Positions 33,757 through 42,615 of a stretch of DNA of 64,000 bases are shown piece by piece. Within the stretch, counting starts at the first letter, position 1; each line of letters opens with the position of its first letter. A model generated the notes under the pieces. It was given only the letters and a program-made list of their open reading frames with translations, did no database searches and was not told the DNA's origin. The stretch lies in the NCBI RefSeq assembly GCF_025567345.1, contig NZ_JAOQJS010000001.1, positions 434,001 to 498,000 on the forward strand, in the 5' to 3' direction. This stretch comes from Coprococcus ammoniilyticus (lineage in GTDB: Bacteria > Bacillota > Clostridia > Lachnospirales > Lachnospiraceae). Both the position numbers and the translations under genes were made by a program.

Positions 33757-34029
33757 TCCATGCAACCGGGGAAGTAGCGGTGCCCTGAACCTGCAATCCG
33801 CTATAGCAGGGGTGATAGTTTTCTTGAGGGATGTCCACTGTAGGGCTGCCCTTAGTAAGTGGCGTTGATGTCTGGGTCTTGCGCAACAGGACTCTTCGAA
33901 CCGTGTCAGGTCGGAGACGAAGCAGCACTAAGGAGAATCTCCTGTGTGCCGCGAGGGTGCCTGGGCTGAGCTAACTGCTAAGGTAACGCTTATGGCGGCA
34001 TTTCGAGAGAAAACTGCATGGATTTTTTT
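33757..34029 (+). ncRNA. ffs: Signal recognition particle RNA, large (Bacillus/Clostridia) type
   Basis: The two ends pair (TCCATGCA at 33757-33764 with TGCATGGA ending 34022) and a T7 run follows. The 5' part has the Alu-domain pattern GGTAGC-like GAAGTAGCGGTGCCCTGAA and CAATCCGCTATAGCAGGG. The middle holds the S-domain core, TGTCAGGTCGGAGACGAAGC followed by AGCACTAAGG, which is the Ffh-binding asymmetric loop and GNRA region, with GGAGAATCTCC completing the arm. Length of about 270 bases matches the long form with an Alu domain. Acts with Ffh and FtsY in co-translational protein targeting. Confidence 0.93.
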
Positions 34030-34210
34030 GATAAAAATATTTATAAAATTTTCAAAAAAATATAGCAAATCTATATAAAAGATGCTATCATAGATAATGA
34101 TACTTTCTTTTTTTATGGGAAAGTTCTGGAGAAATGATATTTAGTAGGACTTCAGATATTCTGACAGTACGAAAGATACAAAAAAGGTAGATATCAAGGG
34201 GCGAACAGAG
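34030..34210. other. AT-rich space between SRP RNA and HD protein
   Basis: Contains A/T runs only. A promoter for the HD gene is expected here, but no box pair is convincing. Confidence 0.4.
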
Positions 34211-34801
34211 ATGAACTACGCTGATGTAATTGAGTTTGTCAAAACGCAGACCGCGGAGAATGGCAGACCGCCAAATTATGAGTTTAGAAGTAGATTCGAG
34301 CATACAATGCGCGTGTACAGATGGGCGATCAAATTACAGTCTAAATTAGGCGGTGATTTGGATATTATTGTACTTGCGGCACTTTTGCATGATATTGGAT
34401 GGGATGAGAACAGACCTCACGGAGAGGTTGGAGCAGAGATTGCAGTAGAATATCTTGACAGCATAGGAGTTGATCCGGAGAAGATTGCCAAGATCGGAGA
34501 GATCATTATGATCCATGAAGAAAAGGATACAGATGCAGACCTGTCATTGGAATGCCGTATCGTTATGGATGCTGATCTTCTGGATGAGGTTGGAGCTGTC
34601 AGTGTACTTTGGGATTCAATGGCTACAGCGCTGGAGGATGACGCCAGCTATAAGAGAGCATATTACAGAATTAAAAACTTTTACAGGATTAATAAACCGA
34701 AGATCAGACGTTGTAAAACCGATGCAGGAAGAGTGGAATACAATAAGCGTATGCAGCTTCTTGAAGAATTTATCTTTCAGTTGGAAAAAGAGCTATTTTA
34801 G
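34211..34801 (+). CDS. HD-domain phosphohydrolase
   Basis: 196 residues. The HD metal-dependent hydrolase motif is complete: a first histidine in SRFEHTMRVY, the HD pair in LAALLHDIGWD, then HGEVGAEIAVEYLDS and IMIHEEKD, and the final aspartate in MDADLLDEVGAV. Such proteins act on nucleotides or phosphorylated metabolites. It is a free-standing domain with a C-terminal helical region rich in basic residues. The exact substrate is unknown. AGGGGCG lies upstream of the start. Confidence 0.85.
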   Translation: MNYADVIEFVKTQTAENGRPPNYEFRSRFEHTMRVYRWAIKLQSKLGGDLDIIVLAALLHDIGWDENRPHGEVGAEIAVEYLDSIGVDPEKIAKIGEIIMIHEEKDTDADLSLECRIVMDADLLDEVGAVSVLWDSMATALEDDASYKRAYYRIKNFYRINKPKIRRCKTDAGRVEYNKRMQLLEEFIFQLEKELF

Positions 34802-34834
34802 ATTTAATAGTGTAAAGGAAATGGGAGTGTTAAT

Positions 34835-35302
34835 ATGAAAACTTTTTTGAAGATATTAGTAGCAATTATCATTGTTGGAGCATTATGTTTTGGAATTTAC
34901 TGTATTCTTCCGGAAACATCTCAGATGTATGTAAAGGGAAATATTCAGTACCGTACAAATGAAACAGCTAAGACTCAGGTTGATAAGATCAAGAAAACCA
35001 AGATTCCGGGAACTGAGAAGACATTCGGTGCAGGACTTGAAGGACTTTGTAAGAGCTGTGCATGGTACTATGAAGAAGAGGCAAATGGTGACTGGATGGT
35101 TACATTCTATGGTTCAAAGGCAACAATGGATCTGACAACAGCAGGTATGGATCAGATGTATACAGAACAGCCGATGAAGGTAACATTTACAGTTCGAAAT
35201 AATTCTCAGGTTGATATCGTAATGGAGATCAAGGGAGATATTCTTTCTACAGATCAGGCGAAGACAGCCGCATATGAGAAGATTGCAAATGCAGCGAAGT
35301 AA
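34835..35302 (+). CDS. Small membrane-anchored exported protein
   Basis: 155 residues. An N-terminal hydrophobic segment (FLKILVAIIIVGALCFGIYCI, residues 4-24) anchors or exports it. The rest is a compact, mixed-charge domain with two cysteines close together (LCKSCAWYYEEEA) and a run of strands (DWMVTFYGSKATMDLT.., MKVTFTVRNNSQVDIVMEIKGDIL). No known family is recognised. GGGAG precedes the ATG. A strong terminator follows. It may share a transcript with the HD protein (33-base gap). Confidence 0.65.
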   Translation: MKTFLKILVAIIIVGALCFGIYCILPETSQMYVKGNIQYRTNETAKTQVDKIKKTKIPGTEKTFGAGLEGLCKSCAWYYEEEANGDWMVTFYGSKATMDLTTAGMDQMYTEQPMKVTFTVRNNSQVDIVMEIKGDILSTDQAKTAAYEKIANAAK

Positions 35303-35314
35303 TTTAATACATAC

Positions 35315-35366
35315 CATATAAAAAACAGGCATATATCATTTTGATATGTGCCTGTTTTTTATATGC
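35315..35366. terminator. Bidirectional terminator
   Basis: CATATAAAAAACAGGCA and its complement TGCCTGTTTTTTATATG, extended inward by ATATCA/TGATAT with one G-U pair. T-runs on both strands serve the convergent genes on either side. Confidence 0.9.
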
Positions 35367-35436
35367 GTTATGCCGGCATTTGGTAACTGCAAGCCAACTG
35401 GTGTAGCGAATAGTCTGTATTTGACTGCTGCTGTGT

Positions 35437-36507
35437 TTATTTGTTATTCACCAGCTCCTCGATCATACCAACTATAATAGAAGTGGAATCTGTAAGATTG
35501 CTCTTCTCCATTGTTTCGATGTAAGTCTGTTTGTTGTTGTATACATCATCGATCGCAGCGAATAATGTTTCGGAGGATAATTCCTCTTCCTTTATCACAT
35601 AGCTGTAGCCGCTCTTTTTGAAGGATTCCGCATTTAAGATCTGGTCGCCACGGCTTGCAGCAGCGGATAACGGGATCAGGATATTCGGCTTGCGAAGGGC
35701 AAGTAATTCACAGATCGCATTTGCACCGGCACGGGAGATCACGAGATCGGCAAGAGCGAGCATGCTGCTCAGTTCCTTCTTTATATATTCATATTGGGCA
35801 TAGCCCGGCTTGTTATCTAAGCTGTGATCCAGATTATCCTTACCGCAGAGATGGATCACGTTGAAACGCTCCAGCAGTTTATCAATATTTTCGCGGATCG
35901 CTCTGTTGATCACGGCACTTCCTGAGCTGCCGCCAACGATCAGGATGACAGGCTTGTTGTCTGTAAATCCGCAGAAGTTGATCGCATCAACTGCATTTCC
36001 GTTGAAAAGCTCTTTACGGATCGGAGTTCCGGTCACAACTGCCTTGCCTTCCGGGAACATATCCTTTGTCTCCGGGAAGTTACAGCATACACGGGATGCC
36101 TTTGGAAGCTCCAGCTTATTTGCAAGTCCCGGTGTCATATCAGATTCATGGATGATGACAGGGATGTTGCAGGATTTGGCTGCAAATACGACAGGAACTG
36201 TTACAAAGCCACCCTTTGAGAATACGACATCCGGCTTCAGTTCCTTCATTAACTTCTTGGCTTCGCCCATACCCTTAATAACGCGGAATGGATCCGTGAA
36301 GTTCTTAAGGTCAAAATAACGTCTGAGCTTACCGGAGGAGATTCCATGATAAGGAATGTTCAGATCCTCGATCAGCTTACGTTCCATTCCGTTATAAGAA
36401 CCAATATAATGGATATCATATCCAAGCTTCTGTAATTCCGGTATCAACGCTATATTTGGTGTAACATGTCCGGCAGTTCCGCCACCGGTAAGGATGATTC
36501 GTTTCAT
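35437..36507 (-). CDS. murG: Undecaprenyldiphospho-muramoylpentapeptide N-acetylglucosaminyltransferase
   Basis: 356 residues. MurG adds GlcNAc to lipid I to make lipid II on the inner face of the membrane. Seen: N-terminal IILTGGGTAGHVTPNIAL, GSYNGMERKLIE, the second glycine-rich loop LIVGGSSGSAVINR and the donor-binding region ISRAGANAICELLALRKPNILIPL. It lies 4 bases after a TSCPD-domain gene on the same strand. It is outside the usual dcw cluster. The subtype (SSGS rather than SxGA) looks like the clostridial form. Confidence 0.95.
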   Translation of the reverse strand: MKRIILTGGGTAGHVTPNIALIPELQKLGYDIHYIGSYNGMERKLIEDLNIPYHGISSGKLRRYFDLKNFTDPFRVIKGMGEAKKLMKELKPDVVFSKGGFVTVPVVFAAKSCNIPVIIHESDMTPGLANKLELPKASRVCCNFPETKDMFPEGKAVVTGTPIRKELFNGNAVDAINFCGFTDNKPVILIVGGSSGSAVINRAIRENIDKLLERFNVIHLCGKDNLDHSLDNKPGYAQYEYIKKELSSMLALADLVISRAGANAICELLALRKPNILIPLSAAASRGDQILNAESFKKSGYSYVIKEEELSSETLFAAIDDVYNNKQTYIETMEKSNLTDSTSIIVGMIEELVNNK

Positions 36508-36511
36508 ATAT

Positions 36512-36757
36512 TTATGCCCCCTGAAGATAATTCTTAAGCGCCTTTGCTAACTGATCCGGACAGGATGTTGGCTTAAAGCTGCATGTTGTTCCTTCCAGTT
36601 TATCAATGACATCTTCTACTTTCATACCTTCGACTAAGGCACTGATACCTTTCAGGTTACCATTGCAGCCACCGGTGAAAGAAACATTTTTAACTTTTCC
36701 ATCTTCTACTTCAAAATGAATATTAGTAGAGCAGGTTCCTTTTGTTTTGTAATCCAT
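36512..36757 (-). CDS. TSCPD-domain protein (TIGR03905 type)
   Basis: 81 residues, AGAGGT upstream. The sequence MDYKTKGTCSTNIHFEVEDG.. with GGCNGNLKGISALVEGM and the ending CSFKPTSCPDQLAKAL is the small stand-alone TSCPD domain, found also at the end of class II ribonucleotide reductases. Four cysteines suggest metal binding. Function of the short form is unknown. It heads a two-gene unit with murG. Confidence 0.92.
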   Translation of the reverse strand: MDYKTKGTCSTNIHFEVEDGKVKNVSFTGGCNGNLKGISALVEGMKVEDVIDKLEGTTCSFKPTSCPDQLAKALKNYLQGA

Positions 36758-36877
36758 ATTAAATTACCTCTTTTCTATTATAGTCCAAAATAACTATATA
36801 CATTCTTAAATGGGTTCAAATCGAAACCAGTATACCAAAAATGAAAATAAAGGTAAACATTTGTCGTGTGATTTGGC

Positions 36878-36907
36878 TTGAAAAATCAAAAAATTCAAAA
36901 CTATAAT
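36878..36907 (+). promoter_or_regulatory. SigA-type promoter
   Basis: TTGAAA at 36878-36883, 18-base spacer, TATAAT at 36902-36907, ahead of the membrane protein at 36981. Confidence 0.65.
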
Positions 36908-36980
36908 GGAACCACCCTGAATCCGGAGCGGGGTATCGGAACTGAAAACATGAAAAATTATTTGAAAAGGGGAAATGGTT

Positions 36981-37934
36981 ATGTTTGGAACTATTTTGGA
37001 ACAGAGTATTTTTTTGTATGTGATCGCGGCAACGGGAATATGTGGAATTGCAGCAAAGCTGATAATGAATGGATTTTTAAAGGGGCTGGTCAGAGAAGTC
37101 GGAAGTATGAAAAGTACAAAAAAGAAAGCACTGGTGGAGATACGAAAAAGGTACGAGGAGTTATCGTATCTTGATGTGGGTATCCGGGATACGAGATCGT
37201 TTGTCGAGAAATACATATATAAACTGAAGCTTGGTAAGAGCTACGTCAGCTCCTGGAACAGCTTCTGCAGTAATATGATGATCCTTGCCGCCGGAACAGG
37301 GCTGATCGGAACCTGGTGGGAATATCGGACAGGCAGTTCTATATTTGCAAGTACACAGATTGGCATGTGGGGCATTGTTGCATGTGGGGTTATGCAGATG
37401 GTCTACAATATATTCAATACCCGGAGAAAATGTGAAATGCTATCAGCAGAACTTGTCAACTATATGAATAACAGCCTGGCAAACCGCCTGAAACGGGAAC
37501 AGGAAAAACAGATGGAGAGCAGTAAACAGGAAGCAGAAGACAGAAGCCGGAGTGGTCTGAAACAGACAGCAGCGGCTATTATAGAGCCAAATGTGATTGA
37601 TATTGATGCGGCGCTGGCACAGATGGGAGAGCAGAAGGACAGACGGAGCGAGAAACAGACAGAAGCAGAGCGTAAAAAAGGACGGGAAGCGGATAGCAAG
37701 AAGAAAAACATGCAGGAGTCTGATCCTGCACGGGAAAGAATCACGGCAAAATCGAAAAAAACAATGCGGGCAGAGCAACGCAGATCAGAGAAAAACCGGC
37801 GGCAGCCGGCAGTTGAAGAGCAGCAGTCTCTGAAACAGACCGCAAAGGCTGAAGAGCGGGAGGTAACGGAGGAACAGATTGCGGCGTGTGATGCATTATT
37901 TGACAAGCTGCTGCAGGGAATCAGTACAACCTGA
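36981..37934 (+). CDS. Membrane protein with a long charged C-terminal tail
   Basis: 317 residues. ATG 36981 is chosen since AAGGGGA (36967-36973) lies 7 bases upstream. Residues 1-35 form a first membrane segment, and a second pair of segments lies at about 95-135 (NMMILAAGTGLIGTWWEY and MWGIVACGVMQMVYNIF). Between them is a basic region. From about residue 160 to 290 the protein is a highly charged coil (Lys/Glu/Gln/Arg) likely to be disordered or coiled-coil. The end (ITAEQI-like VTEEQIAACDALFDKLLQGIS) is a short amphipathic helix. No family is recognised. The deacetylase gene follows after about 55 bases. Confidence 0.7.
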   Translation: MFGTILEQSIFLYVIAATGICGIAAKLIMNGFLKGLVREVGSMKSTKKKALVEIRKRYEELSYLDVGIRDTRSFVEKYIYKLKLGKSYVSSWNSFCSNMMILAAGTGLIGTWWEYRTGSSIFASTQIGMWGIVACGVMQMVYNIFNTRRKCEMLSAELVNYMNNSLANRLKREQEKQMESSKQEAEDRSRSGLKQTAAAIIEPNVIDIDAALAQMGEQKDRRSEKQTEAERKKGREADSKKKNMQESDPARERITAKSKKTMRAEQRRSEKNRRQPAVEEQQSLKQTAKAEEREVTEEQIAACDALFDKLLQGISTT

Positions 37935-37989
37935 CAGGTATAGGTATAAACAGCAGAAGAAACAGCATATATTATATCCAAAATAACAA

Positions 37990-38973
37990 TTGGAAGTGGT
38001 TGCAGTCAAAAAACTGTATGTAGTTTCGGGAATTATGATGTGTCTGTTTCTGACAGGCTGTGCCGGAATGGCAAAGAGCAGAGCTGGTAAAAACGGAAAT
38101 GTAGCAACACCGGGAGACTGTCGGGTGCAGAAAGAGGGAAATCAGGCAGCTGATGGTTCCGGTGGACAAAATGACAGTACGGATGGACGAAAAGGAGGAA
38201 ATGATAATGGAAGTGTAGAAGACCAGACAGAGGCGACGACGGAGGATATGACGCTGCTTCGGGATTATGATGCGGTCAGCAATAAGAAGTTTTCATGGTA
38301 CATTGTACGGGATAAAAATCATGGGATCAGTGACTGCGATCACAGTTTTTCGATCGAACAGTATGATGCATATTATGTGGATCAGGATGCAGGAGATGAC
38401 AAAGTTATGTATCTGACCTTTGACTGCGGTTATGAGAACGGATATACAGAACAGATACTGGACACGTTAAAGAAGCATAATGCAAAAGCTTGTTTTTTTG
38501 TTACACAGACGTATATCAGGGATAATGTGGAGCTGGTAAAAAGAATGAAAGAGGAGGGCCACCAGGTTGGCAACCATACCGTTACCCATCCTTCCATGCC
38601 CGGTATCAGTGTGGAGAAACAGAAGGAAGAATTGCAGACCTGTGCCGATTATATGAAGGAGGCCACGGGCTACCGGATGGATCCGTATTTCAGACCGCCA
38701 AGTGGTGAGTACAGTGAAAGGGTACTCCAACTGGCAAAGGATATGGGGTATAAGACCATCTTCTGGAGCATGGCATATTTAGATTATGATGTAAATAATC
38801 AGCCGGGGAAGGATTATGTGATCGAGCATTTTGATAAATATTATCATAATGGAGCGATCCCGCTCATGCATAATGTGTCGGAGTCAAATGCGCAGGCGTT
38901 AGATACGGTGTTGTCAAATTTAACAGAACTTGGTTACAGATTTGTATCACTTGATGAAATGTTCGAAAAATAG
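37990..38973 (+). CDS. Polysaccharide deacetylase lipoprotein (PdaA-like)
   Basis: 327 residues. A lipobox (MMCLFLTGC, cysteine at about residue 24) marks it as an outer-face lipoprotein, followed by a Gly/Asn/Asp-rich linker. The NodB domain covers about 135-327: TFDCGYENGYT (catalytic D), HQVGNHTVTHPSMP (H-x3-H metal pair), YFRPPSGEYS and TIFWSMAYLDYD. This pattern is that of the muramic delta-lactam deacetylases (PdaA) used in spore cortex, although the lipobox form is unusual. No strong ribosome site; TTG 37990 or GTG 37996 may be used. Confidence 0.85.
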   Translation: MEVVAVKKLYVVSGIMMCLFLTGCAGMAKSRAGKNGNVATPGDCRVQKEGNQAADGSGGQNDSTDGRKGGNDNGSVEDQTEATTEDMTLLRDYDAVSNKKFSWYIVRDKNHGISDCDHSFSIEQYDAYYVDQDAGDDKVMYLTFDCGYENGYTEQILDTLKKHNAKACFFVTQTYIRDNVELVKRMKEEGHQVGNHTVTHPSMPGISVEKQKEELQTCADYMKEATGYRMDPYFRPPSGEYSERVLQLAKDMGYKTIFWSMAYLDYDVNNQPGKDYVIEHFDKYYHNGAIPLMHNVSESNAQALDTVLSNLTELGYRFVSLDEMFEK

Positions 38974-39002
38974 TTGATTATGGGGGTTCCTTTTGCTACA
39001 AT
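38974..39002 (+). promoter_or_regulatory. SigA-type promoter of pgi
   Basis: TTGATT at 38974-38979, 17-base spacer, TACAAT at 38997-39002, about 45 bases before the start codon. Confidence 0.65.
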
Positions 39003-39047
39003 TATCCATAGCTTTGAAAAATCATATAAGCAAGGAGAGATAATAAA

Positions 39048-40403
39048 ATGGCAAAGACAGTAAGTTTCGATTTTAAGAATGTTGCTGGTATGGCTTCCGC
39101 TGAGGACATCGCAGCTATTAAGGAAGAAGTTGTTGCAGCAAAATCAACACTTGTAAACAAGACTGGTGAAGGAAACGATTTCCTTGGATGGATCGATCTT
39201 CCGGTTGACTATGATAAGGAAGAGTTCGCCAGAATCAAGAAAGCGGCAGCTAAGATCCAGTCAGATTCAGATGTTCTGGTAGTTATCGGTATCGGCGGTT
39301 CTTACCTTGGTGCAAGAGCAGCGATCGAAGCTTTAAGACACAGCTTTTATAATTCAGTAGATAAAGAGATTCGTAAAACCCCTGAGATCTATTATGCAGG
39401 AAGTAATATCAGCAGTACCTATATGGCACATCTGTTACAGGTGATCGGAGACAGAGATTTCTCTATCAACATTATTTCCAAGTCAGGTACAACAACAGAG
39501 CCTGGTATTGCATCCAGAATTTTCAAGAAGAAATTAATTGAGAAATATGGCAAAGAAGAAGCAGCTAAGAGAATCTATGCTACAACAGATAAGGCAAAGG
39601 GAGCATTAAAGACCCTTGCTACAGAAGAAGGATATGAGACATTCGTAGTACCTGATGATGTAGGTGGACGTTTCTCAGTTCTGACAGCAGTAGGTCTTCT
39701 TCCAATCGCAGTAAGCGGAGCAGATATTGATAAGCTCATGGAAGGTGCTGCATCAGCAAGAAAGGATTGCCTTGCAGAGAACTTCGACGACAGTGATGCT
39801 ATGAAGTATGCAGCAGTTCGTAATATTTTGTACAGAAAGGGCAAGTCTATCGAGATCCTTGCCAACTTTGAGCCGGCATTACATTTCGTAGCAGAATGGT
39901 GGAAGCAGTTATACGGCGAGAGCGAAGGAAAAGATGGTAAGGGATTATTCCCAACAGCAACTGACTTTACAACAGACCTTCATTCATTAGGACAGTTTAT
40001 CCAGCAGGGTTCACAGAACCATTTCGAGACAGTAATCAATGTGTTACATCCAACATGTGAGATCGTTATGGAAGAAGAGGATTGTGATCTTGATGGTCTG
40101 AACTACCTTGCAGGCAAGACAGTAGATTTTGCAAATAAGAGTGCTATGAACGGAACAATTCTTGCACATGTTGATGGTGGAATCCCAATCATCCAGATTA
40201 ACATCGACAAGATCGATGAGTTCACATTAGGTGAGTTGTTCTACACATTTGAGTTTGCATGTGGTATCAGTGGATACACACTTGGTGTAAATCCATTTAA
40301 CCAGCCAGGTGTAGAAAGCTACAAGAAGAACATGTTCGCATTACTTGGCAAACCAGGAAACGAAGAACTTGGCAAAGAGCTTCTTTCCAGAATCAATGGT
40401 TAA
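39048..40403 (+). CDS. pgi: Glucose-6-phosphate isomerase
   Basis: 451 residues, AGGAGAG upstream. It interconverts glucose-6-phosphate and fructose-6-phosphate in glycolysis. Seen: VVIGIGGSYLGARAAIEAL, the phosphate-binding SKSGTTTEPGIASRIF, DDVGGRFSVLTAVGLLPIA (a Pgi signature), QGSQNHFETV and the C-terminal NPFNQPGVESYKKNMFALLG. It is the shorter Firmicute type. Codon use is strongly biased, as expected for a highly expressed gene. Followed by a clear terminator. Confidence 0.97.
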   Translation: MAKTVSFDFKNVAGMASAEDIAAIKEEVVAAKSTLVNKTGEGNDFLGWIDLPVDYDKEEFARIKKAAAKIQSDSDVLVVIGIGGSYLGARAAIEALRHSFYNSVDKEIRKTPEIYYAGSNISSTYMAHLLQVIGDRDFSINIISKSGTTTEPGIASRIFKKKLIEKYGKEEAAKRIYATTDKAKGALKTLATEEGYETFVVPDDVGGRFSVLTAVGLLPIAVSGADIDKLMEGAASARKDCLAENFDDSDAMKYAAVRNILYRKGKSIEILANFEPALHFVAEWWKQLYGESEGKDGKGLFPTATDFTTDLHSLGQFIQQGSQNHFETVINVLHPTCEIVMEEEDCDLDGLNYLAGKTVDFANKSAMNGTILAHVDGGIPIIQINIDKIDEFTLGELFYTFEFACGISGYTLGVNPFNQPGVESYKKNMFALLGKPGNEELGKELLSRING

Positions 40404-40427
40404 TAAAGTTAGATAGAAGATGACGAT

Positions 40428-40475
40428 AAGCCGGCGGCATACGCATGAAAACGCGGATGCCGCCGGTTTTCAAAA
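40428..40475 (+). terminator. Terminator after pgi
   Basis: AAGCCGGCGGCATACGC pairs with GCGGATGCCGCCGGTTTT, loop ATGAAAAC. GC-rich stem and T-run make it a strong rho-independent terminator. It covers the first ATG (40445) of the next long frame, which argues for a later start. Confidence 0.9.
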
Positions 40476-40492
40476 TAGTCGAAAGGTTTATT

Positions 40493-41623
40493 TTGAAGCA
40501 CATGAAGATAGTATTTTATATAAAACAGGTGTTGAAAATGGCGATGCAGCAGATCTATCTGCCGATGCTCTACAAACGGTATGCCGGAAAGCCGGTCGAA
40601 AAGGGACTGGTAATTTTTGCCGATGCACATCATGAGGATCTACCTTTTTCCATGAGAAAAATGTATGAAACACTGCAGGGAAATCCAGAGTATAAGAATG
40701 AAACGTGGGTCACTGATTTTGGAAAGATGGGATATGGCAGCCTGTTAAAATGGTTGAAGCAGTTTATGAAACGGTATGCGGTCGCCGAATATGTGTTTAT
40801 CTGTGATAATTTCCTTCCGGTTTCTGCCTGCACAAAACGTCCGGAGACGAAGGTTGTGCAGCTCTGGCATTCCGGAGGACTGCTTAAGAAAAGCGGATAT
40901 GACACGACGGAAGATATTCCGAAGATGTATAAAGGTGATTCGGTTTACAAAAACTATGATCTGCTGACAGTCAGTGCATCATGCTGTGTGCCGGTATTTA
41001 CAAAGACGATGCGGCTTGCACCGGGTGTTGTACAGGCAACCGGGATCAGCCGTTCAGACTGTTATTATGATGAAGCGTGGAATCAGGCAAACCGTGAGGA
41101 ATTTTACCGGAAATATCCAGATGCAAAAGGGAAAAAAGTCATCCTGTGGGCTCCGACATTTCGTGGAAATGCAGCTATGCCGACGCTCTGTGGAATGGAA
41201 GAAATACAGAGCGCCATGAAAGAAACCTCAGACCGGTATTACTGGGTGATCAAGCTGCATCCGCATCTGGAAGAAAAGGGAATGAAGTCGAACTGCGATC
41301 TGCCATCCGAGAAAATATTTGCAGTTGCAGATCTGCTGATCACGGATTATTCGTCGGTATTATTTGACTATATGGTATATGAGAAGCCGTTTTTATTCTT
41401 TGCACCGGATTTTGATTCCTTTGACCATGCCAGAGGATTCTATGTTCCATATGATTCTTTCCCATGCCAGATCGTATCCGATGGAACGAAGCTGGCGGCT
41501 GCGATAGACCGGGAATTCACACAGAATAGGACAGATGAGATCCGGAAATGCCTGAAATACCATATGCAAATGTGTGATGGACAGGCAACGGAGCGGATTT
41601 TGGAGGTTGTGAAAAACCTATAG
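40493..41623 (+). CDS. CDP-glycerol glycerophosphotransferase family protein
   Basis: About 376 residues. TTG 40493 follows GAAAGG (40480-40485); ATG 40502 is an alternative and ATG 40445 lies inside the pgi terminator. The protein has the TagB/TagF-type fold: TKVVQLWHSGGLLKKSGYD (H near residue 130), ILWAPTFRGNA, VIKLHPHLE and the DLLITDYSSVLFDYMVYEKPF block, all signatures of glycerol- or ribitol-phosphate polymerases. Known role: transfer of polyol-phosphate from CDP-polyol to make teichoic-acid-like polymers. The cytidylyltransferase gene follows after 142 bases, suggesting a common route. Confidence 0.9.
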   Translation: MKHMKIVFYIKQVLKMAMQQIYLPMLYKRYAGKPVEKGLVIFADAHHEDLPFSMRKMYETLQGNPEYKNETWVTDFGKMGYGSLLKWLKQFMKRYAVAEYVFICDNFLPVSACTKRPETKVVQLWHSGGLLKKSGYDTTEDIPKMYKGDSVYKNYDLLTVSASCCVPVFTKTMRLAPGVVQATGISRSDCYYDEAWNQANREEFYRKYPDAKGKKVILWAPTFRGNAAMPTLCGMEEIQSAMKETSDRYYWVIKLHPHLEEKGMKSNCDLPSEKIFAVADLLITDYSSVLFDYMVYEKPFLFFAPDFDSFDHARGFYVPYDSFPCQIVSDGTKLAAAIDREFTQNRTDEIRKCLKYHMQMCDGQATERILEVVKNL

Positions 41624-41765
41624 TTGAATTTTTTGTGAATACGTTATAATATTAATATATCTATGCAGAATGGGATAAGTATATACAGGAACATTCTGTG
41701 AGGGGATTGCCAGACGGCAGTCCGGTTTCATGAAAATAATTAGAGAAAAAAGGAGAAAACAGTAG

Positions 41766-42545
41766 ATGAATATAGCAATTATTTTTGCAGGTGGAAGCGG
41801 AGTAAGAATGGGAGCAGGTGTCCCAAAACAGTTTCTTGAGATCAATGGAAAGCCAATTCTGATCCATACATTACAGTTATTCCAGTATCATGATCAGATC
41901 GATGCGATCTATATTTCTGTTCTGAAGGATTATATTCCTTATGTAGAGGATCTTGCAAATGAATATCACCTTACAAAGGTAAAGCATGTATTAGCAGGTG
42001 GAGCAACTTCACAGGATTCTATTTACAACGCACTTAAGATGGCAGAGTCAGAGTGTCCGGAGGATTCTATCGTGCTGATCCATGATGGCGTTCGTCCATA
42101 TGTATCTTATGATGTTATTGCAAACAATATTGCAACCGTTAAGAAATATGGAAATGCGATCACATCAACAGCCTGCTATGAAACGATTATGATCAGTGAG
42201 GATGGTATCGAGATCGATTCCGTGCCACCAAGAAAGGATACTTATTCTGCACAGGCTCCACAGTCCTTCTATCTGAAGGATATCATTGCAGCACATGATG
42301 TTGTCCGCGCTACACCAACCGGTTATGAAGGAATGGTAGATGCATGTACGATCATCAGAAGCCAGAATATCGTTGCACATATCGTAGAAGGCAACAGAGG
42401 AAATATCAAGGTAACAACACCGGAGGATGTATACATGTTCCGTGCGTTATTGCAGTATAAGGAAAATGAGCAGGCATTTGGTCTTGGAATTACAAACAAG
42501 ATTGATACCAGAATGAGTCAGTATAAGAAAGACAATGAGAAATAG
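41766..42545 (+). CDS. IspD/TarI-family cytidylyltransferase
   Basis: 259 residues, AAAGGAGA upstream. It joins CMP to a polyol phosphate. Seen: N-terminal IAIIFAGGSGVRMGAGVPKQFLEINGKPI (CTP-binding), the D-G-V-R-P site in VLIHDGVRPYVS, and the late QAPQSFYLKDIIAAHD. The HDGVRP form (rather than HDAARP of typical IspD) and its neighbour, a CDP-glycerol transferase, point to TarI/ribitol-5-phosphate use, but MEP-pathway IspD is also possible because ispE is present at 2423. A weak promoter-like TATAAT is at 41645-41650. Confidence 0.8.
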   Translation: MNIAIIFAGGSGVRMGAGVPKQFLEINGKPILIHTLQLFQYHDQIDAIYISVLKDYIPYVEDLANEYHLTKVKHVLAGGATSQDSIYNALKMAESECPEDSIVLIHDGVRPYVSYDVIANNIATVKKYGNAITSTACYETIMISEDGIEIDSVPPRKDTYSAQAPQSFYLKDIIAAHDVVRATPTGYEGMVDACTIIRSQNIVAHIVEGNRGNIKVTTPEDVYMFRALLQYKENEQAFGLGITNKIDTRMSQYKKDNEK

Positions 42546-42615
42546 ATCATAGACTCACATACAAATATGAATAAAGACAGGGCATTTTTCAGGATGCCCG
42601 GAAAGGATTATCTCC

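Noticed and set aside
33659..33928. Minus-strand frame of 89 residues
   Set aside because: Lies on the reverse of the SRP RNA gene, whose structure explains the sequence.
36878..37174. 98-residue plus-strand frame
   Set aside because: Overlaps the start of the membrane-protein gene at 36981 in another frame, with no ribosome site and no recognisable domains; the longer frame has membrane segments and a clear ribosome site.
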